Shown here in pieces: positions 1 to 7,589 of a DNA stretch of 64,000 nt (position 1 is its first letter; each line of letters begins with the position of its first letter). Made by a program: the position numbers and the translations under genes. The notes under the pieces are model-generated. The model did not search any database, was not told the DNA's origin, and saw nothing but the letters and a program-made list of their open reading frames with translations. The DNA comes from CFX2 sp014338005 (GTDB taxonomy: Bacteria; Chloroflexota; Anaerolineae; Aggregatilineales; Phototrophicaceae): positions 1-64,000 of the forward strand of contig SZPE01000009.1 in assembly GCA_030263555.1 (NCBI GenBank), in the 5' to 3' direction.

Positions 1-1959
1 GTCACCGGAGGACTGGTTGGTGAACTGGACGGTCAGCGGCGCGTCGCCGGAGGTGGGATTGGCGGTGAAGGCCGCCACCGGCGCGGCAGCCGGCTGGTTA
101 ACAGAAATTTGCGCTTCGGCAGTATTTGTGCCGCCCTCGTTCGAGACACTCAGACGAACGGTGTAATTTCCAGGGTTGGTGAAGGTGTGGGACGGGTTAA
201 CCTCGTTGGAGGTTTGGCCGTCGCCGAAATCCCAGTTATGTGTCAAGTTCTGGCCGGAGGACTGGTTGGTGAACTGGACGGTCAGCGGCGCGTCGCCGGA
301 GGTGGGATTGGCGGTGAAGGCCGCCACCGGCGCGGCAGCCGGCTGTGTGGCGCTGATGATAACCTGTGCGTCGTCCGAGCCGTCGGGGCCGGTGACGGTG
401 AGGATGACGGTATACGTTCCTGCTGTGGTAAAGGTGTGCGAAGGGCTGGCTTCGCTCGACGTGTTACCATCGCCGAAGTCCCAGGCGTGAGTGGTAATGC
501 TGCCTGTGGATTGATCGGTGAATTGAATGGTGAGCGGCACGTCGCCGGAGGTGGCGCTTTGCGTAAAGGCTGCCGTAGGCGCATCCGGCTTTTGCGTAAC
601 TTTAATGGCGGCCTGGGCGGTATTCTGGCCGCCCGGCCCGATGACGGTCAGCGTGACCGTATAATCGCCGGGTTTGGTAAAGGTATGCAGGGGATTGGCA
701 TCGGCACTTGTTTCGCCGTCACCAAAATCCCAATTATAGCTCTGAATCTGTCCGGTGGATTGGTTAATAAATTGAACCGTAAGCGGCGCATCGCCGGAGG
801 TTTTGTCGGTGATGAAGGCCGCTTTGGGCGGCGGCACAACCGGGTCTTCGACGGTGATTTTGCGCGTAACTGACGACGAGCCGCCCGGCCCGGTAACGGT
901 CAGAATTACATTATATGTGCCGACGGCGGTGAACTGGTGGGTGGGGTTTTGTTCGGTGCTGGTCTGGCCGTCGCCGAAGTTCCAGGCATAAGCTGTGATT
1001 GTGCCGGTAGAAGTGTTGGTAAACTTGACCGTTAAAGGCGATGGCCCGCTGGTTTTGTCCTGTGTAAATCCGGCGACCGGCGGAGTCTGACTCTGTACAT
1101 TGATTTGCCGGGAGACATTCGACGAGCCGCCAGGGCCGGCGACGGTGAGCGTGACATTATAGACGCCCGGCGAGCGGAAAGTGTATACCGGGTTGATTTC
1201 CGGGCTGGTTCCACCGTCGCCGAAGCTCCAGCTATAGCTGCTGATGCTGCCGCTGGATTGGTTGGTGAAGCGCACGACAAGCGGGGCCTGTCCACTGGTG
1301 CGATCCTGCGTGAAGGCGGCAATCGGGCGCGGGGTGGTGGGAGTGTTCGACGGGACAGGGGTTGGCACGCGGTTCTGAATGCGAATGCTGTTCACGACCG
1401 TTGAGAGGCTGCTACCGTCGCGCAGCGTTACGCGCAGTCGGAGTTGATAAATGCTGTCCTGTACGACGGTTGTATTCCAGATGCCAAGAAACCCGTTTAA
1501 AACCGGCGTTTGAACGATGCCGGTTGCGGGATACCACAGGTTGCCGGGGTTGGGGTCAGGCCCATATTCCAACTGATATTGCAGGAATTGGGGATGAATG
1601 GCCGCTCCTAAGACCTGGACATTGCCGGCAACCACATTACCCGGAATTGGCGAAAGGATAACAATGCTGATGGGAACGGGCGTGCTGGTTGGGGCAGACG
1701 CTACCCAGGTGGGGGGTAAAGCAATCGTGGTCGGCGGAATCTGTCCTGAGGGCAGTGTTGGAACTACAAAGGCAGTCAGCGGCAGGGTGGTGGGAATGCC
1801 GCCGGTAGGGGGAACCGTGCGCGTGGGCTGCGGTGTGGTGGTCGGTATCTCGGTGAGCGATAACTGCTCCTCCGGCGCGCTGGTCAGATTGCAGGCGCTG
1901 ATAATCGTCATTAACAGCAGCAGGATGGTTGTAATTTTGAGATTTAAGGAGCGGAGCAT
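1..1959 (-). CDS. PKD-repeat lipoprotein (partial, 3' end outside window)
   Basis: Secreted lipoprotein of at least 653 residues. Read on the minus strand, it starts with ATG at 1959 and a short signal peptide ending in the lipobox ISAC, so it should be lipid-anchored on the outside of the membrane. A Thr/Pro-rich linker (about residues 25-85) and a beta-sandwich-like stretch follow. Then come at least five PKD domains of about 80 residues, each with the YxWDFGDG-type signature and a TSGxxPLTVxF opening, and a sixth cut off at base 1. PKD domains are Ig-like folds used in extracellular binding or spacing; no catalytic domain is visible in the part seen. The plus-strand reading frames here are antisense shadows. 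The ligand is unknown. Confidence 0.88.
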   Translation of the reverse strand, partial: MLRSLNLKITTILLLLMTIISACNLTSAPEEQLSLTEIPTTTPQPTRTVPPTGGIPTTLPLTAFVVPTLPSGQIPPTTIALPPTWVASAPTSTPVPISIVILSPIPGNVVAGNVQVLGAAIHPQFLQYQLEYGPDPNPGNLWYPATGIVQTPVLNGFLGIWNTTVVQDSIYQLRLRVTLRDGSSLSTVVNSIRIQNRVPTPVPSNTPTTPRPIAAFTQDRTSGQAPLVVRFTNQSSGSISSYSWSFGDGGTSPEINPVYTFRSPGVYNVTLTVAGPGGSSNVSRQINVQSQTPPVAGFTQDKTSGPSPLTVKFTNTSTGTITAYAWNFGDGQTSTEQNPTHQFTAVGTYNVILTVTGPGGSSSVTRKITVEDPVVPPPKAAFITDKTSGDAPLTVQFINQSTGQIQSYNWDFGDGETSADANPLHTFTKPGDYTVTLTVIGPGGQNTAQAAIKVTQKPDAPTAAFTQSATSGDVPLTIQFTDQSTGSITTHAWDFGDGNTSSEASPSHTFTTAGTYTVILTVTGPDGSDDAQVIISATQPAAAPVAAFTANPTSGDAPLTVQFTNQSSGQNLTHNWDFGDGQTSNEVNPSHTFTNPGNYTVRLSVSNEGGTNTAEAQISVNQPAAAPVAAFTANPTSGDAPLTVQFTNQSSGD
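5..345 (-). repeat. Near-identical tandem PKD units
   Basis: Bases 5-96 are identical to bases 254-345, a 92-base perfect match at an offset of 249 bases (83 codons, in frame). The other PKD units in the gene are clearly diverged in DNA. This indicates a recent duplication or gene conversion of one repeat unit. Confidence 0.9.
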
Positions 1960-2062
1960 TGGAAAAAGCCTTTCAATGCGTTCTTCGGCAGCTGGTTTAT
2001 ACAAATTATAACAGTTATTGCCCATGCGAACCTGACGTTAGCCTGACTGTATTGCAATCACT

Positions 2063-2090
2063 TGTTGCAAAATTGATCTAATGCTACACT
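2063..2090 (+). promoter_or_regulatory. Possible sigma70-type promoter of the response regulator operon
   Basis: TTGTTG (2063-2068), a 16-base spacer and TACACT (2085-2090) lie about 55 bases before the response regulator start, in the divergent gap with the PKD lipoprotein. Neither hexamer is a perfect consensus, so this is tentative. Confidence 0.35.
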
Positions 2091-2144
2091 GGCTTTAGAT
2101 GTTTGTGCTTTGATGGCATTATATTTTCGCTTACGGAGCGAACC

Positions 2145-2852
2145 ATGAAAGTGCTGATTGTTGACGATGAGCAGGCCATCCGCGATGCATTGGGGCGGAA
2201 GCTGCGGCGCGAAAATTTTGAAGTCGTGGCTTGCAGCGATGGATTGGAGGGCCTGCGCGCTTTTCATGCAGAACGCCCTGATCTGGTGATTCTGGATATT
2301 GTGATGCCGGGAAGCATGGATGGCCTGACTGTCTGCCGGCGCATACGGGAAGTTGCGGATACGCCGATTATGATGCTGTCGGCGCAGGCGATAACAGAGG
2401 AGGACATTATCCAGGGGCTTAACGCGGGGGCGGATGAATATCTCATCAAACCGGTGCGCCTGAACGAATTTGTGGCGCGGGTGAATGCACTGCTGCGCCG
2501 TTCTCAGGTTACGGTGGCGGAGGCTGAACAAGGGTACAGCGATGGTTATTTGAGCATTGATCTGCACCGGCGGCACGTGCATGTCAACAATCGCAAAGTG
2601 CATCTGACGCCAACAGAGTTTAAGCTGCTGGCGGTTCTGATGGAAAATGCGGGGCGGGTCGTCACGCAGCGCGATTTGTTGGAACAGGTGTGGGGGCGAG
2701 AATATATTGATGATGTTTACTACCCGCGCGTTTATATCAGCCAACTGCGCCGTAAGGTAGAGCCTGACCCGGCTAATCCCATTTATATTTTGACCGAGCA
2801 TCGGATTGGCTACCGCTTCGAGAAAAACCCTCCTAACAGACAATCACGATGA
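2145..2852 (+). CDS. OmpR/PhoB-family response regulator
   Basis: Two-component response regulator of 235 residues. The receiver domain (about 1-118) has the acidic pair D7/D8, phospho-acceptor D51 and conserved K102 (LIKP). The C-terminal winged-helix DNA-binding domain (about 135-228) contains the LTPTEFKLL and RVYISQLRRK motifs typical of OmpR/PhoB regulators. An in-frame codon at 2103 would give a longer form, but GGAG (2135-2138) sits correctly before ATG 2145 and the family begins with the MKVLIVDDE strand, so 2145 is chosen. The histidine kinase starts 22 bases downstream and is its likely partner. Target genes cannot be told. Confidence 0.93.
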   Translation: MKVLIVDDEQAIRDALGRKLRRENFEVVACSDGLEGLRAFHAERPDLVILDIVMPGSMDGLTVCRRIREVADTPIMMLSAQAITEEDIIQGLNAGADEYLIKPVRLNEFVARVNALLRRSQVTVAEAEQGYSDGYLSIDLHRRHVHVNNRKVHLTPTEFKLLAVLMENAGRVVTQRDLLEQVWGREYIDDVYYPRVYISQLRRKVEPDPANPIYILTEHRIGYRFEKNPPNRQSR

Positions 2853-2874
2853 AACTGGCCCGTAGGATGAGGTG

Positions 2875-5100
2875 ATGTCGGTTTTAAGTATCATCACCCT
2901 GCTTTCCAATGGTTTAACGCTGGCGCTGGCGCTGGGTTTTTTGATTATTGTCCTGTGGCACGATGTACGGAAGGAACTGAACCAATTCTTTGCCGTATTT
3001 TTGCTGCTGGTGACGGTCTGGAATGTGGGGTCTTTGCTGGTTCTGGGCATTTCCATCATTGATATACGCTCCGTGTGGATAACGGTAGCCGCCAGCGTTA
3101 TGGAGTTGGGATTTACGGGGACGAGTATAGCGATATATACCCTGACAGCTGTGCTGGTGGGGGTGCATACCCGGCGGTTTCGGACGCTGGCATTTGCGAG
3201 CTTGCTGGTGGTATTGGGCTATCAGATATTTCTTATAGTCAATAGAACCCCGACATTGTTCAGATTAAATGAGGATGGTAGTTTCCAGTACCGATTTCAG
3301 CCGCTGTCAGCGGTTTTTTATTTTGCGTTTGACGGCCTGGCTTTTTACCTGTTGTGGCGTTATCGCCGCAAGATGCGTTCGTCCAGCCTTTTCTGGACTT
3401 TAAATCTGTTTATCGTGGGGCAAAGCCTGGGGTTTTTAAACCCGGCGCTGGGTTTATCCTCACTCTCGATCAATATCAGCTCTCTGGCGGCGCTTATCAT
3501 CAGTTTTGCAATTTTAAGGCAAGAAATTATTACGCCGCTGGCAGAGCGAATCACACAGCTTGAGGCCATATACGAGGTGAGCTTGGCTATCACAAGCCAG
3601 ATCAGCCTTGAGAAGGTTCTTGAGCAGATCGCAAGTCGAGCGGCCGGCTGGTTGAGCGCAGATGCCGCCGGTATTTTTCTAACCGAGGGGCCGCTTTTAA
3701 AACTGGCGACGGTTTTTAATCTGCCGACAAGTTATCTGCACTCAATCGTCCAGGTAGGGCAGGGGGTTGTTGGAACGGTTGCTGCGAAACGAAGTTCTGT
3801 TTATCTTGAGAACTATGGACGCGATTGGAAAGGTGTGGCCGACCTGCCTTTGTCCAAAGAAACCTTCGGGTCGGTGATTTCCGTTCCGCTGACGTACAGT
3901 GGTGATGCAATCGGCGTGTTGATGGTGATCGCCGGGCGGCAGGGCAGTTTGTTTCGACGGGAGGACGTGCGCCCGCTCGAATTATTGGCCGCGCAGGCCG
4001 CCGTAGCGATTGCCCATAGTCATCTATTCACCGAACAGAGCGAACTCACTCAACAAGTCGAAGCTGCTCGCAGTCAGCTCGAAACCGTTCTCGCCAGCAC
4101 CGAAAATCCCGTTATTGCAGTTGACCGACGGTTCCGGTTAATATTTGCCAATCCGGCGGCATATCAACTGCTGCCGATCAGTAAAGATGATACGCAGCGG
4201 CCAATATTTAAATTTTTTTCGGGTAATACACTGCCGTCAAACTATAAGGAGGCACTACACAGCCTTCGCTGCAAGGGGTCATATACTTACGAGGTATCGC
4301 TTCAAGCTCGTATTTATCTCTGCCATGTGGGGCGCTTCGGACAGCCGCGCGCAGATGGATGGGTGGCCGTTCTCAACGATGTTACACAGTTAAAAGAGCT
4401 AGACCGGCTAAAAAGTGAGATGGTGCGTATGACCAGTCATGATCTGAAAAACCCACTACAGGCAGCGATGGCGAACCTCGAACTGCTTGAGGAAGACCTG
4501 GCGGATTCCGCAAGCCCGGAGGTGCAGACCTCAGTTACAGCGATTGGGAAACAACTTACGCGCATGAGTCGAATCATAGCGGGCATTCTTGATTTAGAAC
4601 GTCTGAAAACCGGAACACTGGCAATGGTGCTGTGCCGCCCGCAGCAGATTGTCGCCGCCGCTCTGGATGAGATGCAGCCGCTTGCGGAAAGCAAACACAT
4701 TCAACTTAGCTCGGTGGTTGAAGAAAATGCCCCCTGGTTTATGGGCGATCCCGGCCAATTTGAGCGAGCATTAATCAACCTGGTAGAAAATGCCATAAAA
4801 TTCACGCCACAAGGTGGTCGCGTTACTGTCCGCGCAAGCGCAAAGGATGGTGGCGTGCTGTTTGAGGTGGAAGATAACGGCATCGGCATACCGGAAAATT
4901 TACAGCCGCACGTATTTGATCGCTTTGTGCGCGGCGCACAACGGGGGCAGCAGGGCGTGGAAGGCATCAGCGGTTCCGGCCTGGGGCTGAGCATCGTTAA
5001 AACTATTGTGGAAAACCATCGCGGTAGTGTGTGGCTCAAGAGCCATGAAGGCAGCGGCACGACATTTTTTGTATTTGTGTCTGCCGCCCATCCAGCTTGA
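2875..5100 (+). CDS. Membrane sensor histidine kinase (7TM-like, GAF, PAS)
   Basis: Sensor kinase of 741 residues, presumably partner of the preceding response regulator. The N-terminal ~225 residues hold several hydrophobic helices like the multi-TM sensor of other kinases. A GAF domain (~240-400) and a PAS-like domain (~415-500) follow, then a HisKA domain with phospho-acceptor H522 in the motif SHDLKNPLQ. The HATPase domain (~620-735) has an N box (LVENAIKF), G1 (DNGIGIP) and G2 (GSGLGLSI). GTG at 2872 directly precedes ATG 2875; AGGA (2864-2867) spaced 7 bases fits the ATG. All catalytic boxes are intact. The signal is unknown. Confidence 0.92.
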   Translation: MSVLSIITLLSNGLTLALALGFLIIVLWHDVRKELNQFFAVFLLLVTVWNVGSLLVLGISIIDIRSVWITVAASVMELGFTGTSIAIYTLTAVLVGVHTRRFRTLAFASLLVVLGYQIFLIVNRTPTLFRLNEDGSFQYRFQPLSAVFYFAFDGLAFYLLWRYRRKMRSSSLFWTLNLFIVGQSLGFLNPALGLSSLSINISSLAALIISFAILRQEIITPLAERITQLEAIYEVSLAITSQISLEKVLEQIASRAAGWLSADAAGIFLTEGPLLKLATVFNLPTSYLHSIVQVGQGVVGTVAAKRSSVYLENYGRDWKGVADLPLSKETFGSVISVPLTYSGDAIGVLMVIAGRQGSLFRREDVRPLELLAAQAAVAIAHSHLFTEQSELTQQVEAARSQLETVLASTENPVIAVDRRFRLIFANPAAYQLLPISKDDTQRPIFKFFSGNTLPSNYKEALHSLRCKGSYTYEVSLQARIYLCHVGRFGQPRADGWVAVLNDVTQLKELDRLKSEMVRMTSHDLKNPLQAAMANLELLEEDLADSASPEVQTSVTAIGKQLTRMSRIIAGILDLERLKTGTLAMVLCRPQQIVAAALDEMQPLAESKHIQLSSVVEENAPWFMGDPGQFERALINLVENAIKFTPQGGRVTVRASAKDGGVLFEVEDNGIGIPENLQPHVFDRFVRGAQRGQQGVEGISGSGLGLSIVKTIVENHRGSVWLKSHEGSGTTFFVFVSAAHPA

Positions 5101-5123
5101 TGAGTTGTAATTCGTGTAGTCAC

Positions 5124-5151
5124 AAGGAAACAACAAAAAGGAAACAACAAA
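5124..5151 (+). repeat. Perfect 14-bp tandem direct repeat
   Basis: AAGGAAACAACAAA occurs at 5124-5137 and again immediately at 5138-5151, just upstream of the start codon at 5156. Both copies contain a Shine-Dalgarno-like AAGGA. It may be a slippage product or a duplicated ribosome-binding region. Confidence 0.85.
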
Positions 5152-5155
5152 GAAG

Positions 5156-6181
5156 ATGCCACCAGCAGCAAAAATCACTTTCATCCTAACTCTCATCACC
5201 ATATTCACCACAACAACAGCATTCACTCAACCAGACACGCCAACTCCAGCACCATCAAAAACCCCTCAACCCAGCAGCACCATACAGCCAACCCCCTCAC
5301 CACTTGCCGACACAACCGGCGAGACCAACATTCTCAAACCATTTACTCAAACAGACCTATCCATTATTACAGGAAACACACAAAGACCGAACGGCATGGT
5401 CTGGTACAACAATAAACTCTACACCGTATGCACAGGTGACTGGACAGTTTATGAAATAGACGCCGAAACCGGCGAAACCGCACAATACATCTACGGCATC
5501 CGCAACGCACACACCATTTATGCCGCTCCAGCCGAAAACGGCGGATTCGACTTATGGATACCCGACTTCCAGACCAACACCTTAACACGCATCACCAGAG
5601 GAATAACAGAGACAATCACAACCTCGCTTAACGGCCCATGGGGAATTACCCCCATCAATGAATCAGAGTTTGCTGTAACAAACCTAAAAGATAATAATGT
5701 TGTACTGGTGAGCAAAACCGGCACAATACAAGAAGTCATCAGCAATCTACGTTCCCCAACCGGAACAGCTGCCGACAACAATTACCTGTATGTCGCCAAC
5801 ACTGGAAGCGCACGCCGAGCAATCGAATGGTTCTCCATCAGTGATCTTCCAGACTCGGATGAAACGGACAGCATCCCTATTGAAGCCGATAAAGAAGGCA
5901 GCATTCTGGTATCCGGCCTTCAGAATGTTACAAGCATCACTTTAGGCTACGATGGACTGCTGTACTTTGCTTATTCTCTCGGAACACGCGGTGTTATAGG
6001 ACGTGTTGACCCTCAACAATGTATCGAAAACGGCGGATGCACAAATGACCAGATCGAAACCGTCGTGTTTACCGAGCTGCCTGTGCCATTAGCCGGACTG
6101 ACGATCTCGACCGATATGCGTCTTTACGTCCACAGCATGTTCAGCCCTGATCTGTACTGGGTACAACTGCCATCCCCTTAA
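5156..6181 (+). CDS. Secreted beta-propeller (NHL/SMP-30-like) protein, function unknown
   Basis: Protein of 341 residues with an N-terminal signal peptide (hydrophobic stretch ~5-22 ending TTAFTQ) and a Pro/Thr/Ser-rich linker (~25-55). The rest (~60-340) has repeated blades of the NHL/lactonase type (PNGMVWYNNKLY, GPWGITPINESEFAVT, SPTGTAADNNYLYVAN, LAGLTISTDMRLYVHS). This is the pattern of a single six- or seven-bladed propeller. No catalytic residues could be assigned. Base use is odd: the coding strand is strikingly G-poor (bases 5161-5220 contain 3 G and 22 C), unlike the G-rich kinase gene before it. It stands alone between the kinase operon and a convergent minus-strand operon. Confidence 0.75.
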   Translation: MPPAAKITFILTLITIFTTTTAFTQPDTPTPAPSKTPQPSSTIQPTPSPLADTTGETNILKPFTQTDLSIITGNTQRPNGMVWYNNKLYTVCTGDWTVYEIDAETGETAQYIYGIRNAHTIYAAPAENGGFDLWIPDFQTNTLTRITRGITETITTSLNGPWGITPINESEFAVTNLKDNNVVLVSKTGTIQEVISNLRSPTGTAADNNYLYVANTGSARRAIEWFSISDLPDSDETDSIPIEADKEGSILVSGLQNVTSITLGYDGLLYFAYSLGTRGVIGRVDPQQCIENGGCTNDQIETVVFTELPVPLAGLTISTDMRLYVHSMFSPDLYWVQLPSP

Positions 6182-6186
6182 AACAC

Positions 6187-6226
6187 AATGGGGGACTTCT
6201 CCGCGAATGTGGAGAAGTCCCCCATT
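6187..6226. terminator. 16-bp perfect hairpin between convergent genes
   Basis: 6187-6202 and 6211-6226 are perfect inverted repeats (16 bp) around an 8-base loop, placed 6 bases after the propeller gene stop and 14 bases from the stop of the convergent minus-strand gene. There is no strong T tract on either side, so it is best read as a bidirectional terminator or 3'-end stabilising stem. Confidence 0.7.
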
Positions 6227-6239
6227 TACCGGCAGGCAA

Positions 6240-7331
6240 TCAAGCTAACTCTGCTGCGTCTACAACAGGCGCATCATGATAAGCAGCCTGCCGCCTGACC
6301 AGATCGAGCTTGGCCTGACGCGCCAATCGCTTAAACGATGCTTCTGCTTTCAGCGCCGACGACCGGTCGAGGAATTTCCAGGCGGCCAATAATTTTACCG
6401 GGCGGCGAGTGGAAGTATAAGCTGCCGCGCACCCTGAATTGTGTAAGGCCAGACGGCGCAGAATATCATTTGTAATGCCTGTATAAAGCGAAAGATCGCT
6501 GCACTCCAGAACATACAAAAACCAAAACGCCGGCGGTGATAATACATACCAGCAGCGGTTGTCATGAGCTGAAAAATCCGCCGCAACATATCCCCGCTGA
6601 AAGGCCGACATCAGCGTATCCCGCAGCGCCAGCCGCCAGGCGCGCGCCAACCCCGAATCAAGTCGTTTAAGTTTCACCAGATCGTAGGGTATCTCAATAT
6701 ACCGGGTCGAATCAGAAAACTCACGCGAGACAGGCTGAGCGCCCTGGCCGCAACGCAGCGCAAAGGCGCTCTCATCTGGCGGCGAAACCTGAACCGATGA
6801 TGACGGCTTCTGACCTGCAAGCGCCTTAACCCGCGCATCCCGCAGTTTCCAGATCACTTCTACACGGTCTGATGGCAGCCCTTGATTGATCGTGTCGGAC
6901 ATTTCGCCATAAAAGTTAACGTGGTAGATGTTGGTGACTGCACCCAACTGATGTAAGTTAAAATTCGCATTACCCCGCTGGAGCGGATCGAACGTCCACC
7001 CAATCGCGTCATACCCTTGCTCAAGCGCCCATAACCGCTGGCGCTGCTTTAACTCAAAACCAATACCATGTCCCTGATAATCAGGATGAACGCCAGTCAT
7101 ATGCGACCACAGCATCCACTTTTTCCCTCGCCGCACCGGAAACGCAAACGCCATACCGACGAGACGGTTGCTATCATAAGCACCGACCACAGCAGCACCA
7201 TTACACACCAGCGCATGCAGGATATTCAGCGGAACAGCGTCACGCGGGTCCAAACCCCAGACAGCTATCTCAAGATCAACAACCTGCCCAAGGTCCGAAA
7301 TACTATCGAGCAGACGATACTCAACAGCCAC
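6240..7331 (-). CDS. GNAT acetyltransferase fused to a GIY-YIG (YhbQ/UPF0213-like) domain
   Basis: Single 363-residue frame with two unrelated folds. Residues 1 to about 245 resemble the COG3375-type predicted GNAT family, with the acetyl-CoA loop region VHPDYQGHGIG at ~103-113 and the FDPLQRGNANFNLHQLGA block. Residues 271 to ~350 are a GIY-YIG domain of the short UPF0213/YhbQ type: FLYVLE, LYTGIT (282-287), R292, H297 and E330 of the GIY-YIG core are all present. Start is GTG 7331, preceded by GGGAG that overlaps the stop of the upstream small membrane gene. It is the last gene of the trmFO/hflX-side minus-strand run. The fused architecture is unusual; the acetyl acceptor and any nuclease substrate are unknown. 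Confidence 0.82.
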   Translation of the reverse strand: MAVEYRLLDSISDLGQVVDLEIAVWGLDPRDAVPLNILHALVCNGAAVVGAYDSNRLVGMAFAFPVRRGKKWMLWSHMTGVHPDYQGHGIGFELKQRQRLWALEQGYDAIGWTFDPLQRGNANFNLHQLGAVTNIYHVNFYGEMSDTINQGLPSDRVEVIWKLRDARVKALAGQKPSSSVQVSPPDESAFALRCGQGAQPVSREFSDSTRYIEIPYDLVKLKRLDSGLARAWRLALRDTLMSAFQRGYVAADFSAHDNRCWYVLSPPAFWFLYVLECSDLSLYTGITNDILRRLALHNSGCAAAYTSTRRPVKLLAAWKFLDRSSALKAEASFKRLARQAKLDLVRRQAAYHDAPVVDAAELA

Positions 7332-7334
7332 TCT

Positions 7335-7589
7335 TTATCTCCCAAGCGGCTCGGCCAGCAGCAGGCCAATAAGCGCCAGAATAACACCCAGATTATGAAA
7401 AATCACAGCAAACAGATGCACAGCAGGGGTAGGGGAATAAACTTCCACCAACTGGAATACAAAACCGACTACCACAAGTATGATTCCTATCACCACCGGC
7501 AGACCCCGCCGACGGGATAAAAAACTGGACAATCGCTCAATCCACCGGGCCAGCGTTGTTGATCGGTCAATCCGTCTAAACATTTTCAC
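7335..7589 (-). CDS. Small two-helix membrane protein, function unknown
   Basis: Protein of 84 residues (82 if the ATG at 7583 is used). A basic N-terminal segment (~1-28) is followed by two hydrophobic helices (~31-49 and ~57-78) and a short tail. It fits an inner-membrane hairpin protein. The GTG at 7589 overlaps the hflX stop codon, and its own stop overlaps the ribosome-binding site of the next gene, so it is cotranscribed and probably translationally coupled. I do not recognise the family. Confidence 0.6.
   Translation of the reverse strand: MKMFRRIDRSTTLARWIERLSSFLSRRRGLPVVIGIILVVVGFVFQLVEVYSPTPAVHLFAVIFHNLGVILALIGLLLAEPLGR

Noticed and set aside
109..873. Long plus-strand open frame opposite the PKD lipoprotein
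   Set aside because: It is Gly/Arg-rich and lacks a domain; the minus strand shows the PKD motifs WDFGDG and a lipobox, so the plus frame is an antisense shadow.
1..1330. PKD repeat block as a possible CRISPR array
   Set aside because: Repeat period (about 240-250 bases) and in-frame coding content do not fit a CRISPR array; no short repeat-spacer pattern is present anywhere.
2058..2843. Minus-strand open frame of about 260 codons opposite the response regulator
   Set aside because: The plus strand encodes a complete receiver and winged-helix regulator with good ribosome-binding site; the opposite frame has no recognisable family.
3900..6200. dif recombination site at the skew switch
   Set aside because: No 28-base XerCD-type site with TTATGTTAAAT-like half was found by reading; the terminus idea therefore rests only on skew.
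6187..6226. The 16-bp inverted repeat as a mobile-element end
   Set aside because: It lies between convergent stop codons with no transposase nearby, so a terminator is the simpler reading.
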